Shown: piece by piece, positions 18,585-27,796 of the stretch
Position numbering within the stretch: the first letter of the stretch is position 1
Layout: the number at the start of each line of letters is the position of its first letter
NCBI GenBank assembly: GCA_015680685.1
Contig: MNCI01026651.1
Coordinates: 3,494 to 31,289 of the forward strand
Direction: 5' to 3'
DNA: 27,796 nt
Source: Gnetum montanum
Lineage: Eukaryota; Streptophyta; Gnetopsida; Gnetales; Gnetaceae
Notes under the pieces: model-generated
Told to the model about the DNA's origin: nothing
Seen by the model: the letters and a program-made list of their open reading frames with translations, nothing else
Database searches by the model: none
Program-made: the position numbers and the translations under genes

Positions 18585-21243
18585 CTAATGTGTCCTCTCC
18601 CTTTTGTTTGGGAGGTGAGGATTGACACTTTTGGTTGGAGGGCTACCCCTGCGTGAGAGGACCAGCTTGTGGTTTTGGTGCCCTGATAATGAAGGGTGCC
18701 TTGGGCGTGGGCGCGGACGAGGCCGCGGCTTGACCGTCGCTGCGTGACTGAGAGTGCATCCGAGAAGGTTCCCGTATAATGAAGGGCCCACTGGCCACCG
18801 ATGAAATGGTTGGCCCCCTTGGTGAGTTGGCAGGGTTACGCAAAATAAAAAGTTGTTTCGGTGGTTCCCTCCTCTCACTGTCCGTACTTACCATAGTGAT
18901 TGTATAAGGATCATCGTTTGCGTTCAACGGGTCCTTATACACGTGCAACGTCTGGTTTTCCGGACGTGTCGGGTTGCTGCTGTCTAACTTGAGTGAACAG
19001 TCATCCAGCATACGTTGAATGTCGTCTTTCAACGCCCAACAGTAATCCGTGTCATGACCACACAGCTGGTGGTAGTCACAGAAACGATCTAGCCTGAAAG
19101 ATCTTGGAACTGGTGGTTCGTTAGGCAAGGCTAGAGAAGGGTTCTTTAGCAATTCACAATGACGTCTATGACGCTTCAGAGCCTCCTCGGACACCTTCTT
19201 AGGTTGAATGTGTCCTACCCCTAATAGCTGTTTCAGCAGTTCAGAGTGCTTTACAGGTAATATCGTATACTTTGAGCGATCCTTACGCTCAAAGTTTGGC
19301 TTAGGCTGAGAGGGTCCTTTAGGGGTAGTTGTATTTTGGCTGGTGCCGGCACCAGCCACGGTTTTAGGAGGCGCCGTGGATGCCTTTTTGTTTTTCGTCT
19401 TTGTATTCTCAGTCATTGCGGCTACTGTCGTTGTCGCTGCTTTGCCTTTGTCTTTGTTCTTGTTATGTGCATTCCTATAGGTGACATACGTCGAGTCTTT
19501 GCTAGCCTTCGCAGCATCTTGGATGCTTCTCACTTGAGCGAAGGCCTGATGTAAAGAACTAGGGGAAAGGTAGTACAAATTTGACTTAATGAAGTCATTG
19601 ACTGCTCCCTTGAACATTGCCAGCATATGTGAGTCCGCGATCAGCTCGCGGATCTCATTCAAGGTAGCATTCCAGCGCTGTATAAACTTTTGGACGGGCT
19701 CGAGCGGGTCTTGTTTCACCCCCATGAGCTGATCCAATGCGACTTCCGGTTTCAAATTGTATTTGAAGCGGGTCACAAATTGGGTCAGCAGTTCTTCCAG
19801 GGTTGAGATGGAAGAACGTGGGAGGGCTCGGTACCAATCCAAAGCTTTCCCTGTTAAAGACACCGCAAAGACTCAGATGATAGTGTGTGGCCATTGTTGC
19901 AACAACAAGGACTTAGATCTAAACATGACCAAGTGCCCGTTGGGATCTCCCTCCCCATTATACTTGGTGAAATGAGGTAGGGACATCCCCAGCGGCAACG
20001 ATAGCATAGGAACCGCTGGACTAATCGGATCATCGTGATAGAAGTCCATGATCTGAACGGTGTCGGAACCAACGGCTTTGAGGCGTCGAACCTCCTCGGT
20101 AAGGGTCTGTATTAGCTGGAAGGCTTGGTCCAGGCCTGTTAGTGGGGGTGTTTGCGTGGAAGGCATAGGAGGTTGGACCGGGAGGGCGGCGCTAGGAAAT
20201 GGCAAGGATGAGCGAGGTTGACCGGCTGGTTGTGGGACGGGGATCCCGGCAGGCAGGGGAGCCTGTGAAGACCACCACCCGCTAGCTTGCGTAGAGGGAT
20301 TAGCCGCCGCCTGCTGCATGAGATAAGGATGAGGATATTGGGGTACCCCCTGTGGAACATACGTTGCGGGTGCAACTGGGGGTTGCATGCCGTACACCAC
20401 AGACTGGGTCTGTTGCGTCGCCGGGTTGGCCCACTGACCTGCGGCAGGCTGTTGGGCGTAAGTTTGTGGCTGAACGGCTGCGGCGATCTGTTGAGTTTGA
20501 GGGGGCGGAAGTGACAAGGTCTGCACCGGGCGCATTACGAATATGTTATGGGGTTGTATCTGAGGGATGAAATGGGGCGCGATGGTTGCCAGGATCAACA
20601 CTGGGATGCTAAGTACCCGTGGTGATGAGACCGCCCCCACGTTATTGTCGGGCATTTGTACTTGCAGCCCAGATGGCTGCGCGGTGGCCTGCGGCATGGC
20701 AGGGAAATGCATCTACGCGGTCATAGCTGGTTCAAGAGGTGCGGCTTCTCCATTGAAAGGAAACAAGGGATTTATATACGTTTGGGGGCTCAGAGTATGG
20801 AACGAATGTTCCGACTGGGCTGCCAATTCATCCTCTTCCTCCTCCCCATGCTGGGGCTCCACCACAGCTTGTGCCGCCTGGTCCTTGGCCATGACTAACT
20901 GTGTAATGAGTTGATGTTGGTGTTCGGTCAAAGGGATGATGTCGTAGGTTGTTGGTTTGAAGTCATGGCCCCCTCGGTGGACCACCTCAAAGTTCCGCTT
21001 CGCTTCGAGTTCGGCTCGGCTGAGAGCAAGCTTCACCTGGATCTTAATGCATATGAAGTTGTATTCTTTAGGGGTTATAACTGTGAAGATGGGCTCTTTC
21101 CCCTGAAGCCGTAACGATCGACGCAATGGTCCCTGAGATCCTGTAGCGCCCGAAGCTGGCCGGGTGATCGCGATAGGGTTCACAGATGTGGCACCCAGAT
21201 CGGTAGGGACCATGGCAGTTGTGGTTGTGTACAAGGAATCCAT
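18585..21243 (-). pseudogene. Inner element gag
   Basis: Gag forms the particle that packages element RNA. The ATG at 21243 lies about 220 bases after the PBS and opens MDSLYTTTTAMVPTD. A long Pro/Gln-rich N-terminal region (about 20200-20700) comes before the retrotransposon Gag domain: LTEEVRRLKA, FTKYNGEGDPNGHLVMF, then SLTGKALDWYRALPRSSIST and FIQRWNATLNEIREL. A Lys/Thr-rich stretch follows, then a zinc-binding segment of the Tat type, CDYHQLCGHDTDYCWALKDD, at about 19040-19090. The frame is single from 21243 to the protease, broken only by TAG 20713, TGA 19873 and TAG 18643, with no frameshift. The large size (nearly 900 residues) is usual for this lineage. Confidence 0.9.
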
Positions 21244-21463
21244 TGATCAATGAAGTTAATGGTAACTGGTAATCGGATCTAAGAGATGGCTGGCAACAAA
21301 AGCACAAAAAAGGCTTTCTACCCTGTAGGATTTCGAAGAAATCATCCTTGCGACCGATCTATACCATGCGATTGACCGTAAACTTCCCTAGAGGTATTAC
21401 GTATGCGGTTTAGGGTATGGATCGCTAACAGGGCTACCCGAAATGTTCGGATCGGAGCCTGAC
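21244..21463 (-). other. Leader between PBS and gag
   Basis: About 220 bases of untranslated leader with no long frame on the coding strand. Packaging signals would be expected here, but none can be recognised by eye. Confidence 0.6.
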
Positions 21464-21481
21464 GCCCTGCTTCTAGCGCCA
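21464..21481 (-). other. Primer binding site of the inner element
   Basis: On the minus strand TGGCGCTAGAAGCAGGGC begins six bases after the end of the 5' LTR. It starts with the TGG that pairs with the CCA end of a tRNA. The specific tRNA was not identified. Confidence 0.75.
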
Positions 21482-21487
21482 GAAAAC

Positions 21488-22943
21488 TGTAACGATGGAA
21501 AACGTCGGCAGCTGGAAAATACCGAACGAATCCCGTGTACATAGTTTTAGCCAAGGATCCGCGCGAGGGCTATGCTGGAAAAACGGATCCGCGGTGCCCT
21601 GAACGGTCTTGTCGATCAGATAGGGACTTACTATTCAGTAAACCGATGAATAGTTCGTGAAAAATGATCTAATTCGAGAAATTGTAAAGTGAGAGGAAAA
21701 CGATGTAGACGAATTGCAACAATGATAACGCTAAACACGATAAGAGGACGCTGACATAAGAGAAGCACGTGGTTTCAAGATCTGCGCTTTGACTTGAAAA
21801 ATGTATATTTTGTATATTTCATTACACTGGGGAATCCTCGATTTTTGGATATGAAGCAAGCACAAAACAACAAGAAAATGGTCGAGACAGAAGTCCGATC
21901 TACCTCATGGGCTAAAGCCGGGATGCAAGGAAGGCCAAGCTTTGACGTCTACCAATCAATTGTTTCTGACCAATAGAGTCTTCTTAGTAGAACGATTACT
22001 CCTGCCATCGGTGCTCAAAGCGAACTGTGCTCTGTTTTTGCTGTAAGGTGATGCTATCAACAATTGCCAGAGCGCTGCTCTCTGTACCTCTGCTCGAAAG
22101 GTGATAAGTGCTCCAGTGCTCAGAAAAAAATGCCTTTGCTTCTCTGATTTGCCAACCCTTGTATCTTTGTCAATTGGGGTATTTATAGGCTTTGATGCCC
22201 TATGGCAAAGGCGCAACCCTGATGACGTGTGCCCCGAATGTTTTGGATACTGTTGTCTTGACCATTTTTGTGTCAAACTTCCTGATTACGCATAATGCGC
22301 TCGTTCGCGTATTGTGCGTGTGAAGAAGAGACGCGCGTCAGGCATGTTTCAACTGTCCTTAGGCCATATTACGCTCATCACGCTGCGTCGCATGCACGAG
22401 TGTAGCATAACGTGGAAACAATAGATTCAGGCTATTTTACGCTTGCACACGCAGCCGCGCGTAATGAAGCATAAAGGATGTCTAGCTTGACGACGCAATA
22501 CGCTATGATACGTCACGTTGCGTGCTGAGCGTATGATGAGCAGTCGCATTTTCTTAGACCTTGCCTTGGACTGTTCTGGAACTTATTACGCTTCCGTGCG
22601 TAACAGAGCGTAAACCTGGCCTTGAAGAAAAGACTTAGCAAAATGCACAAGAAATTGCATATCACGCTGCTTAAGCTTCTCCCTATGCCGAAGTACCTAT
22701 CCTTTTGATGCGGACTGTGTTTAAGCAAAGTCACACTAAGCGTCATTACGCTGCGTTGCGTGATGTAGCGTAAACAGAAAAAAGCATAGAAAGATTAGGA
22801 ATCTGCACAAGAAGTCGGGGACTCGATGCTCTGCGCCTTTTGGTGTTGCTCTGCCTTATTCCCCCCCTGGAATGCTGAGATGCACCCTTGCCTGAATTGC
22901 GAATCTTTGCCTGAGGCTGACTCGCAATTTTCACGGTGTTTCA
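21488..22943 (-). repeat. Inner element 5' LTR (right)
   Basis: TGTAACGATGG to GTGTTTCA on the plus strand, 1,456 bp, about 96% identical to 5914-7370 by hand count. Transcription of the element would start here toward lower coordinates. The internal open frames are shadows. Confidence 0.95.
22180..22187 (-). promoter_or_regulatory. TATA box of the 5' LTR
   Basis: TATAAATA on the minus strand, in the same context as in the other LTR (GCCTATAAATACCCC). This is the likely core promoter of the inner element, leaving about 690 bases of R-U5 before the PBS. Confidence 0.65.
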
Positions 22944-22948
22944 AGTAG
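22944..22948. repeat. Target site duplication, right copy (AGTAG)
   Basis: AGTAG follows the CA end of the right LTR and equals 5909-5913. Confidence 0.95.
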
Positions 22949-23200
22949 GATAAGACCAACCATAGATAGTGGTAATAATGTTTTCTACTAGTCCCAATGG
23001 AATAGTGATGGACTAGTCTACCAATTCTAATATGATATTACTCTTCTTGAGAGCAGGTAGGTTCCATGCAGTATATATCTCATGAGAGATCAAGTTGACA
23101 CTAGAACCAAAATTAAGAAAAGCTTTACATGATTCGTTTCTAGTAATTTACAAATAAATCAAAGAACTTCCAAGATCTACTAAGGAAAATTTCTAGCACG
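22949..23200 (-). pseudogene. Outer element protease, N-terminal half
   Basis: On the minus strand KAFLNFGSSVNLISHEIY (around 23070-23120) is the active-site region of the Athila-type aspartic protease; the catalytic Asp of DxGSS is Asn here (NFGSS at 23100-23114). It continues NLPALKKSNIILELVD, a TAG, then GLVENIITTIYGWSYP and breaks at the insertion. The other half is at 5700-5913 in matching frame. The usual motif in this lineage is LGASINLMP followed by a LADRS-like block, which is recognisable here. Confidence 0.85.
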
Positions 23201-23859
23201 AATCCAATTAGATACGATGTGATTAAGCATCACAGTATGGATCTTGGGTGGTATTTGGTTTGAAGGGGACTCAAAGGAATTTAATATAAAGGAAGATGGA
23301 GGAATAGGGTTGTCAACTACAAGTGTATTTGAGGGCTTAGGTGGACTACGTGGTCAAAAGAAATGTCTTTTATTTGATCAAGTATCCAAACCACTCAATT
23401 GATAAAATGATTGTAGATTAATGGCCCTAGTAGCATTTCATTATTTTAGTTGAGTAGGTAGTTCATCTTGCATGAGTGGAGCAAGTGGTAGCTATGCAAC
23501 TAGAGGAGGAAGATGTGCAGGAACATAAGAAGGATAAGGGTAAAAGGTGGTATCCCTTCTTGCATGTGGAGAATGAGTTCAATAATGATTAGAAAGGAGG
23601 TAGTGAGATTGGAAAGTAGAAATGTGACTGGAGGAGTCATGTGGAGACAAGGGTTTTTGAACATAATACCCATAGGGATTAGGTTGTTGATAAGGGTATT
23701 GTTGGCTTGGTGGTGGCAATGCCCATGACTATGGTTACTGCCATTGTTGATATTACTCATATCATTGCAAAGAAGTTCCACTTGGATAATACCGTTGTTT
23801 CTAGTTAGGACTACCTAGAATTGCCTTGAGGATAGGGCAATCTTTTGGGTGCTTACCTT
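23201..23859 (-). pseudogene. Linker between outer gag and protease
   Basis: A Pro/Ser/Tyr/Gln-rich minus-strand frame (for example PPPSQQYPYQQPNPYGY near 23680-23730, and SPPKPSNTLVVDNPIPPSSF near 23300) with several stops. Low-complexity proline-rich linkers are common here in Athila elements. No catalytic motif is seen. Confidence 0.55.
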
Positions 23860-25763
23860 TGTGCGAGTTTTCGATTCAAAGCATACATCCTAGACTCCTA
23901 TAAGTGTGAAACTATGGGGAAATGTCCCTTAGGATATTCATACTAGCAGATGTCACATCCACCATCATCATTTGATTCAATTCCCGCAACTTCTTCTATT
24001 ATAGCAATCTTGCCCTTATCTCATTGATAAGCACATTCAGCTTCCTTGCATCTCCTATGCTCATGATCACTATCTTATTTTTTGGACTCTTCAGTAATTT
24101 TTAGGACAACTTGAAATCTATTGTCCATGGAGTCCCATAACTAATAAACTTTGGCCATAATTTTAGATTGAAATTTTTAAAGTGGTAAGGCTTTCTTATT
24201 CATCACCCCATCAAGTGCTGATTCTTCCTCACCATTACGAAATCGAACCTCCTTCTTGTGAATGGAAGGATCATGATAATATTTTTCTACACTTTCTCAT
24301 TTTCTCAATTGACCTTCCTCTTTAGCTACCTGCTCAATTAATCTTTGGATTTGATGAGCACTTAATTGTGCCAACCGCCCTTGGGCATAGACACCAAGGG
24401 TTCTCCTCATTTCTAATCGAAGCCCATCTACAATGTGGTGAAGTTGATCCAATTGAGAATAACCATGACCAAGACATTTTTGCATTAAGGAATAGTATCA
24501 GCCAATGGCAACATCCAAGAGTTTGTGTGTTCCTTGTTTCCATCCTTAGATTTGCCTTCTCAAGTTGGACACTCAAAAGTATGTTTAATATTTGTTATTG
24601 AATAATTCAAGCATTGTACTCCATCATCTGATAGATTTTAGTTCTAAGGAACGGTATTAGTTTTTTGCTTCTTTAATGAGTGTCTGTGGGAACAAATTAA
24701 GTTTTTGTCACTCATTCTCTATATTTTGCAAGGCACATGCATCTTGAAAAGCTTAGAGGTGGTTTTGCAGATATGAGTTATATTCCCCTTCAAATCGAGG
24801 GATATTGTTCATGTCTAGCCTTTTGATCTAACTATCCTTCACATGCCTTGTTGAAATTCGTACTACCTCTGTGATGTTAAGCATACTCCAAGTAGCAAGC
24901 AAAGTCTCATTAAGGCCTTGATTTTGGTGCCTCTGATGCCCTCTACTACCCCTTCATTCATGGAATCGTGTCTCTCTTGAATTCTTGCACCCCTAGTCTT
25001 GCCTTGCCTAATAATCCCTTCAATCATTTTGGTCCTATTAGTCATCTTCATCACAGTCACACCCCTTGTGGTTACGATCAGAGCTAGAAGAAGAGGAAAA
25101 TGATGATGAAGGTGAAGAGGAAGGAGGACTAGCACCATAATGGTGTTTGCTACCACCACTTTGGTAATCGCAACCATGATCACAATCTTGTTTCTTGTCT
25201 ACATCCCTTCCTTGACTTGCCTCTTTGGATCCCTCTTTGTCATTGGATCCATTCTTACAAGAACTAGGATTATGAATTGTGCACTGCAAGTTCTGGTTTT
25301 TACCTCCTTCACCAAAGTCAAAGAGAGGAATTTTAATGAATGGAAAACCCCTAGAGAAAGGTTCTCCATTATCCTTTTGGTACAACAGGAATGGGGAATC
25401 ATTAAATCTTTTTCCCTTTGCAAATTTAGAACACTGTTCTAATTGGTGATCTCTGAGATGTTGTGCCTTAGTGGGACAATAATCCCTAGCATCACTATCT
25501 TGCACCATGTACTCAACATGAAATCCTTCGAGACCCCATTGTATAAGCATTTGTTGGAGCATTGTAGGAACGGATCAATTGGGCAGCAACACAATGTTGC
25601 CCTCCATGTCATGTCACCACAACTATTCATCTTGATGTAGGATGAAGGTGAAATTTGATACATACTCATTACGATAAGCATATACCACTTGGTATTATTG
25701 AGGCACTGACAGATGTACTTTGTTAAACTTGGGTGAAGAATCGCTCCTGTGAGGAGAAGACAT
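23860..25763 (-). pseudogene. Outer element gag, decayed
   Basis: The ATG at 25763 opens MSSPHRSDSSPKFNKVHLSV about 140 bases after the PBS and meets a stop after 22 codons. The frame reappears at 25038-25562 with SMLQQMLIQW-type sequence, HVEYMVQDSDARDYCPTKAQ and a Ser-rich run. Next, near 24790-24890, come LNITEVVRISTRHVKDS and NNIPRFEGEYNSYL. The Gag domain end at 24297-24485 reads KCLGHGYSQLDQLHHIVDGL and HQIQRLIEQVAKEE, the usual HG...QL..F..GL pattern of Athila gag. A decayed zinc-knuckle-like stretch (HKGKHPKDCPI) lies near 23850. There are many stops and frameshifts. Confidence 0.78.
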
Positions 25764-25904
25764 TTTATGTTAGAAAAAATAAAAATGCAGTGTGCTTTTT
25801 AAAAGTTTTGTAGTAATTTTAAGATGTGATATGACTCTAAGGTTTGTTTCAATGATTTGAATAATTTTTACTAAGCCCTAGATAGTGCTGAAAATAACCA
25901 AAAG

Positions 25905-25923
25905 TTCCCTAGAAATAGTGCCA
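25905..25923 (-). other. Primer binding site of the outer element
   Basis: On the minus strand TGGCACTATTTCTAGGGAA matches the pattern of the TGGCGCCGTTGCCGGGGAA site complementary to tRNA-Asp that Athila-type elements use, with several changes mostly of transition type. It lies one base after the CA end of the LTR. Confidence 0.7.
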
Positions 25924-25924
25924 A

Positions 25925-26660
25925 TGATGTGTGACAAGGTACCCCTACACCCAACCATACAAATAATTAAGGTGTTCATGCACGATCTAGTTAAATTCCA
26001 TGGACCTATGGTTCTTTAGTGCACTAGTTCCTCTAGAAAGTGAAATGGATGTTGAGAATGTTCATTGTCTTTCCAACTACACTTGTGAAACTTAAGGATA
26101 TGGTTTAAGTGTAATTGAGGCACATGATTTTTATCATTTTATGTTTTTTAAGTTTAATCACCTACAACAATAATGAAAGGTAGAGTAATTTAGGATCTAA
26201 TTTATCTACTGCCTAGCTAGAATAACACAAGTACCCGTCCCACCTTCTTGGACACATCCTAAACACATATAGCCCTATTGGGTTACCAAATGTGAAGTGT
26301 TTATAGGCTACCAATTGCTACATGTATGCTCGAGGTAGTCGTGCTTGTGTTCATTAACAACTAAAAATTAATTGTTTAATTAAAGTGCATTAAAGCGAAG
26401 TGCATGTATATTAAATGCATCAAGGAAATATTAATCTATTCTCTGTGCTACAAGGATGATCAAAAGGATTCATTTTTGTTCCCATCACATTGCTATGCTC
26501 AGGTACATCAATGTTCGAACAAAGATTTGCACACACTTAGACTCTTGGTGTGGGCACTCAAAAAATATTCTAACTTTGAAGAAAACAAACTACAAGAGCT
26601 TCGCTACTCTATGCAAAAGACTATGAAAAACTCAACTAAAAACTTATGAAAACTGTTCCT
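25925..26660 (-). repeat. Outer element 5' LTR (right), partial
   Basis: On the plus strand it starts TGATGTGTGACAAGG next to the PBS. It includes the 26395-26660 block shared with 1-258 and a minus-strand TATA box (TATAAACA, 26298-26305, context GCCTATAAACAC). About 736 bp are visible; similarity to the left copy stops at 26660 without a clear terminal dinucleotide. Confidence 0.7.
26298..26305 (-). promoter_or_regulatory. TATA box of the outer 5' LTR
   Basis: TATAAACA on the minus strand, about 375 bases before the end of the LTR, as expected for a U3 promoter. Recognised by sequence and position only. Confidence 0.5.
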
Positions 26661-26743
26661 TATACCAAGAATCCAAAGTTAAAATTCATAAACTTCTAAT
26701 AAATCTAAAGTAAGCACATTAACCAAATGTCTTAAGCCACAAC

Positions 26744-27735
26744 ATGGCTTCACATAAAGAGACATCATCACCTACAAAGAGACAAAAAGGGGTAATGACA
26801 AAATTAGTGACAAAGAAGAATGGAGTATGCCAATGCAAGCAAGGATCTCATATGCCCATCATGATCCTTATTATCTTGATTTTACTTTCATCTTTCACCA
26901 AGATAGGAAAATAAGGTGGATAGATGTTCAAGGTAACATTATTCTACATCCAGAGCACTTAGCATTCATCATGCTTCAGATAACTCTAAGGGACATGAAT
27001 CTATGTAGGAGATTTGATGGGTATCATGTGACCAAACACATGACATGGTCTGATTAGCCCATTGAGGAGTAAGTAAAAAGAGATGCTTCCATGGAATTAA
27101 ACATGTCCAGAATAAAGGAAAGAAAGTCAACTCTCCTATTGTCTTAGAAGAGCTTGATGGTGATCCATTCATCACTGAGCAACTCCACCAAAACCATGAA
27201 GTTAATTTACAAAAACCTATCATTCAATTGGAGGAACCTATCAAAGTTCAACTATATTCCCACTCGAGCAAAGACACCTAAGAGGAAGGAAACTAACTCA
27301 AAGTATAAGTAGAACTCAAGGCCAAGAGTTTTTGCTAGATTCTATAAAGAAGAATATTGGAGTCATGAGAGGAGGACAAGTTGACACTGTTCTCTTGTTG
27401 CCTCATCATCATCCTCATGATCATTGGTGAACTTTGATAGGAGGAGGCTAAGGCACCAAGACCATGACAGGAAGGAGAGAAGAACTGGTGATCACCATGA
27501 CCATTGCCTAAGGCATTCGGATGAGGAAGATGAATATTATGAATGAAGAAGATGCAAGGATAGGAGAGAAGATTGAGAATAACATGAGCACTGAAGGAGG
27601 TATCACTACAATAGAGCCAATGAACTCGATTACAATGATGAACTCCTATTGGCTACTCAAAGCATGATCAACATTAGGGAAGTTGTTTATATTCTAGCTA
27701 GGCATGTTAAGGATAGTGATGAGACACGGTCTGCG
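26744..27735 (+). pseudogene. Gag fragment of a second Athila-like element, plus strand
   Basis: The ATG at 26744 opens MASHKETSSPTKRQKGVMTK. After a frameshift, 26827-27057 reads DFTFIFHQDRKIRW and VQGNIILHPEHLAFIMLQ, which aligns with the outer element's minus-strand gag near 25560-25680 (FTFILHQDE, MEGNIVLLPN). Further on, a charged stretch (DEEDEYYE) precedes LLATQSMINIREVVYILARH and VKDSDE, matching LLATWSMLNITEVVRISTRH and VKDS of the minus-strand gag. So this is a related gag in opposite orientation. It breaks at about 27722-27735, where the palindrome array starts. Many stops. No PBS or LTR end is recognisable just upstream. Confidence 0.75.
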
Positions 27736-27741
27736 TCGGCC

Positions 27742-27796
27742 GCGATATCGGGTACGCGATATCGCATCCCCCGCGATATCGCGTACGCGATATCGC
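27742..27796. repeat. GCGATATCGC palindrome array at the right edge
   Basis: Four copies at 27742-27751 (last base changed), 27756-27765, 27773-27782 and 27787-27796, arranged as two doublets. The second doublet (27773-27796) is a perfect 24-bp inverted repeat centred on GTAC. The array runs to the last base of the window, so it probably continues. It follows the broken gag fragment directly. Confidence 0.9.

Larger units (their letters stand above)
5914..22943 (-). mobile_element. Inner Tat/Ogre-lineage Ty3/gypsy retrotransposon, full-length
   Basis: The element is 17,030 bp long, bounded by LTRs and AGTAG target duplications, and inserted into the protease of the outer element in the same orientation. 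On the minus strand the order is 5' LTR, PBS, leader, gag-protease, a 5.1-kb interval holding an antisense gene, RT, RNase H, archaeal-type RNase H, integrase, 3' UTR with tandem repeats, polypurine tract, 3' LTR. The aRNH, the gag zinc finger of CxxH...H...C type and the AWSYEDIPGLDPRL signature before RT place it in the Tat lineage; the interval between protease and RT fits the Ogre group. Gag-pol stops are simple C-to-T type changes with one frameshift near 11810, so the copy is inactive but fairly recent. Confidence 0.92.
1..26660 (-). mobile_element. Outer Athila-like Ty3/gypsy LTR retrotransposon, decayed and interrupted
   Basis: On the minus strand the order is LTR, PBS, gag, protease, RT, RNase H, integrase, long 3' noncoding region, LTR fragment, the order of a Ty3/gypsy element. 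The PBS relic resembles the tRNA-Asp type site common in Athila elements, and the long noncoding stretch after integrase also fits Athila. Positions 1-258 match 26395-26660 in the same orientation, as expected of LTRs, but the left LTR extends beyond the window and its inner boundary is disturbed by an oppositely oriented segment. The element is split inside its protease by the 17-kb insertion at 5914-22943. Every coding domain carries many stops and frameshifts, so it is much older than the insertion. The exact outer ends are not determined. Confidence 0.75.

Overview
This window is plant nuclear DNA made of nested, decayed LTR retrotransposons. No functional host gene is seen. The evidence is plant-type Ty3/gypsy lineages: an Athila-like outer element and a Tat/Ogre/Retand-like inner element with an archaeal-type RNase H, 5-bp target duplications, tRNA primer sites, and stop codons that look like decayed CAG, CAA or CGA codons. 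The species cannot be told; a large repeat-rich plant genome is likely.

Layout. Positions 1-258 and about 26395-26660 are direct repeats in the same orientation, read as parts of the two LTRs of an old minus-strand Athila-like element. Its integrase (2700-3662), RNase H and reverse transcriptase (3861-5180) and the C-terminal half of its protease (5700-5913) lie left of a nested insertion. The N-terminal half of the protease (22949-23200), gag (about 23860-25763), PBS (25905-25923) and 5' LTR (from 25925) lie right of it. All are riddled with stops and frameshifts.

The inner element (5914-22943, 17,030 bp, also minus strand) is complete in outline. It has 1,457- and 1,456-bp LTRs starting TG and ending CA, target duplication AGTAG, a PBS, gag-protease, a 5.1-kb interval that fits the intron of Ogre-type elements, RT, RNase H, aRNH, integrase, a 3' UTR with about 15 copies of a short tandem repeat, and a polypurine tract. 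The LTRs differ at about 4% of sites, nearly all by transitions. Each gag-pol stop codon I checked can be explained by a C-to-T (or opposite-strand G-to-A) change.

The most striking content is inside that interval, on the plus strand, antisense to the element: a seven- or eight-exon gene relic (12763-16895). Splice sites and codon phases agree at five of six junctions, and at the sixth after one frameshift. It encodes a lysine-rich start, a domain resembling FCP1-type HAD phosphatases that has lost catalytic aspartates, a long region of unknown family, coiled-coil-like sequence and a glutamate-rich tail. It has ten in-frame stops (nine TAG, one TGA) and two frameshifts. It looks like a gene captured by, or long resident in, the retrotransposon. 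Noncoding parts of the inner element (LTRs, the gene's introns, the interval's flank, the 3' UTR) share the hexamer GCGTAA/TTACGC.

The window edges are more tangled. At the left is an oppositely oriented LTR-like segment (about 260-1138). At the right is a plus-strand Athila-like gag fragment (26744-27735). Arrays of GCGATATCGC palindromes lie at both edges (301-414 and 27742-27796). The left array is directly upstream of a TATA-like box.
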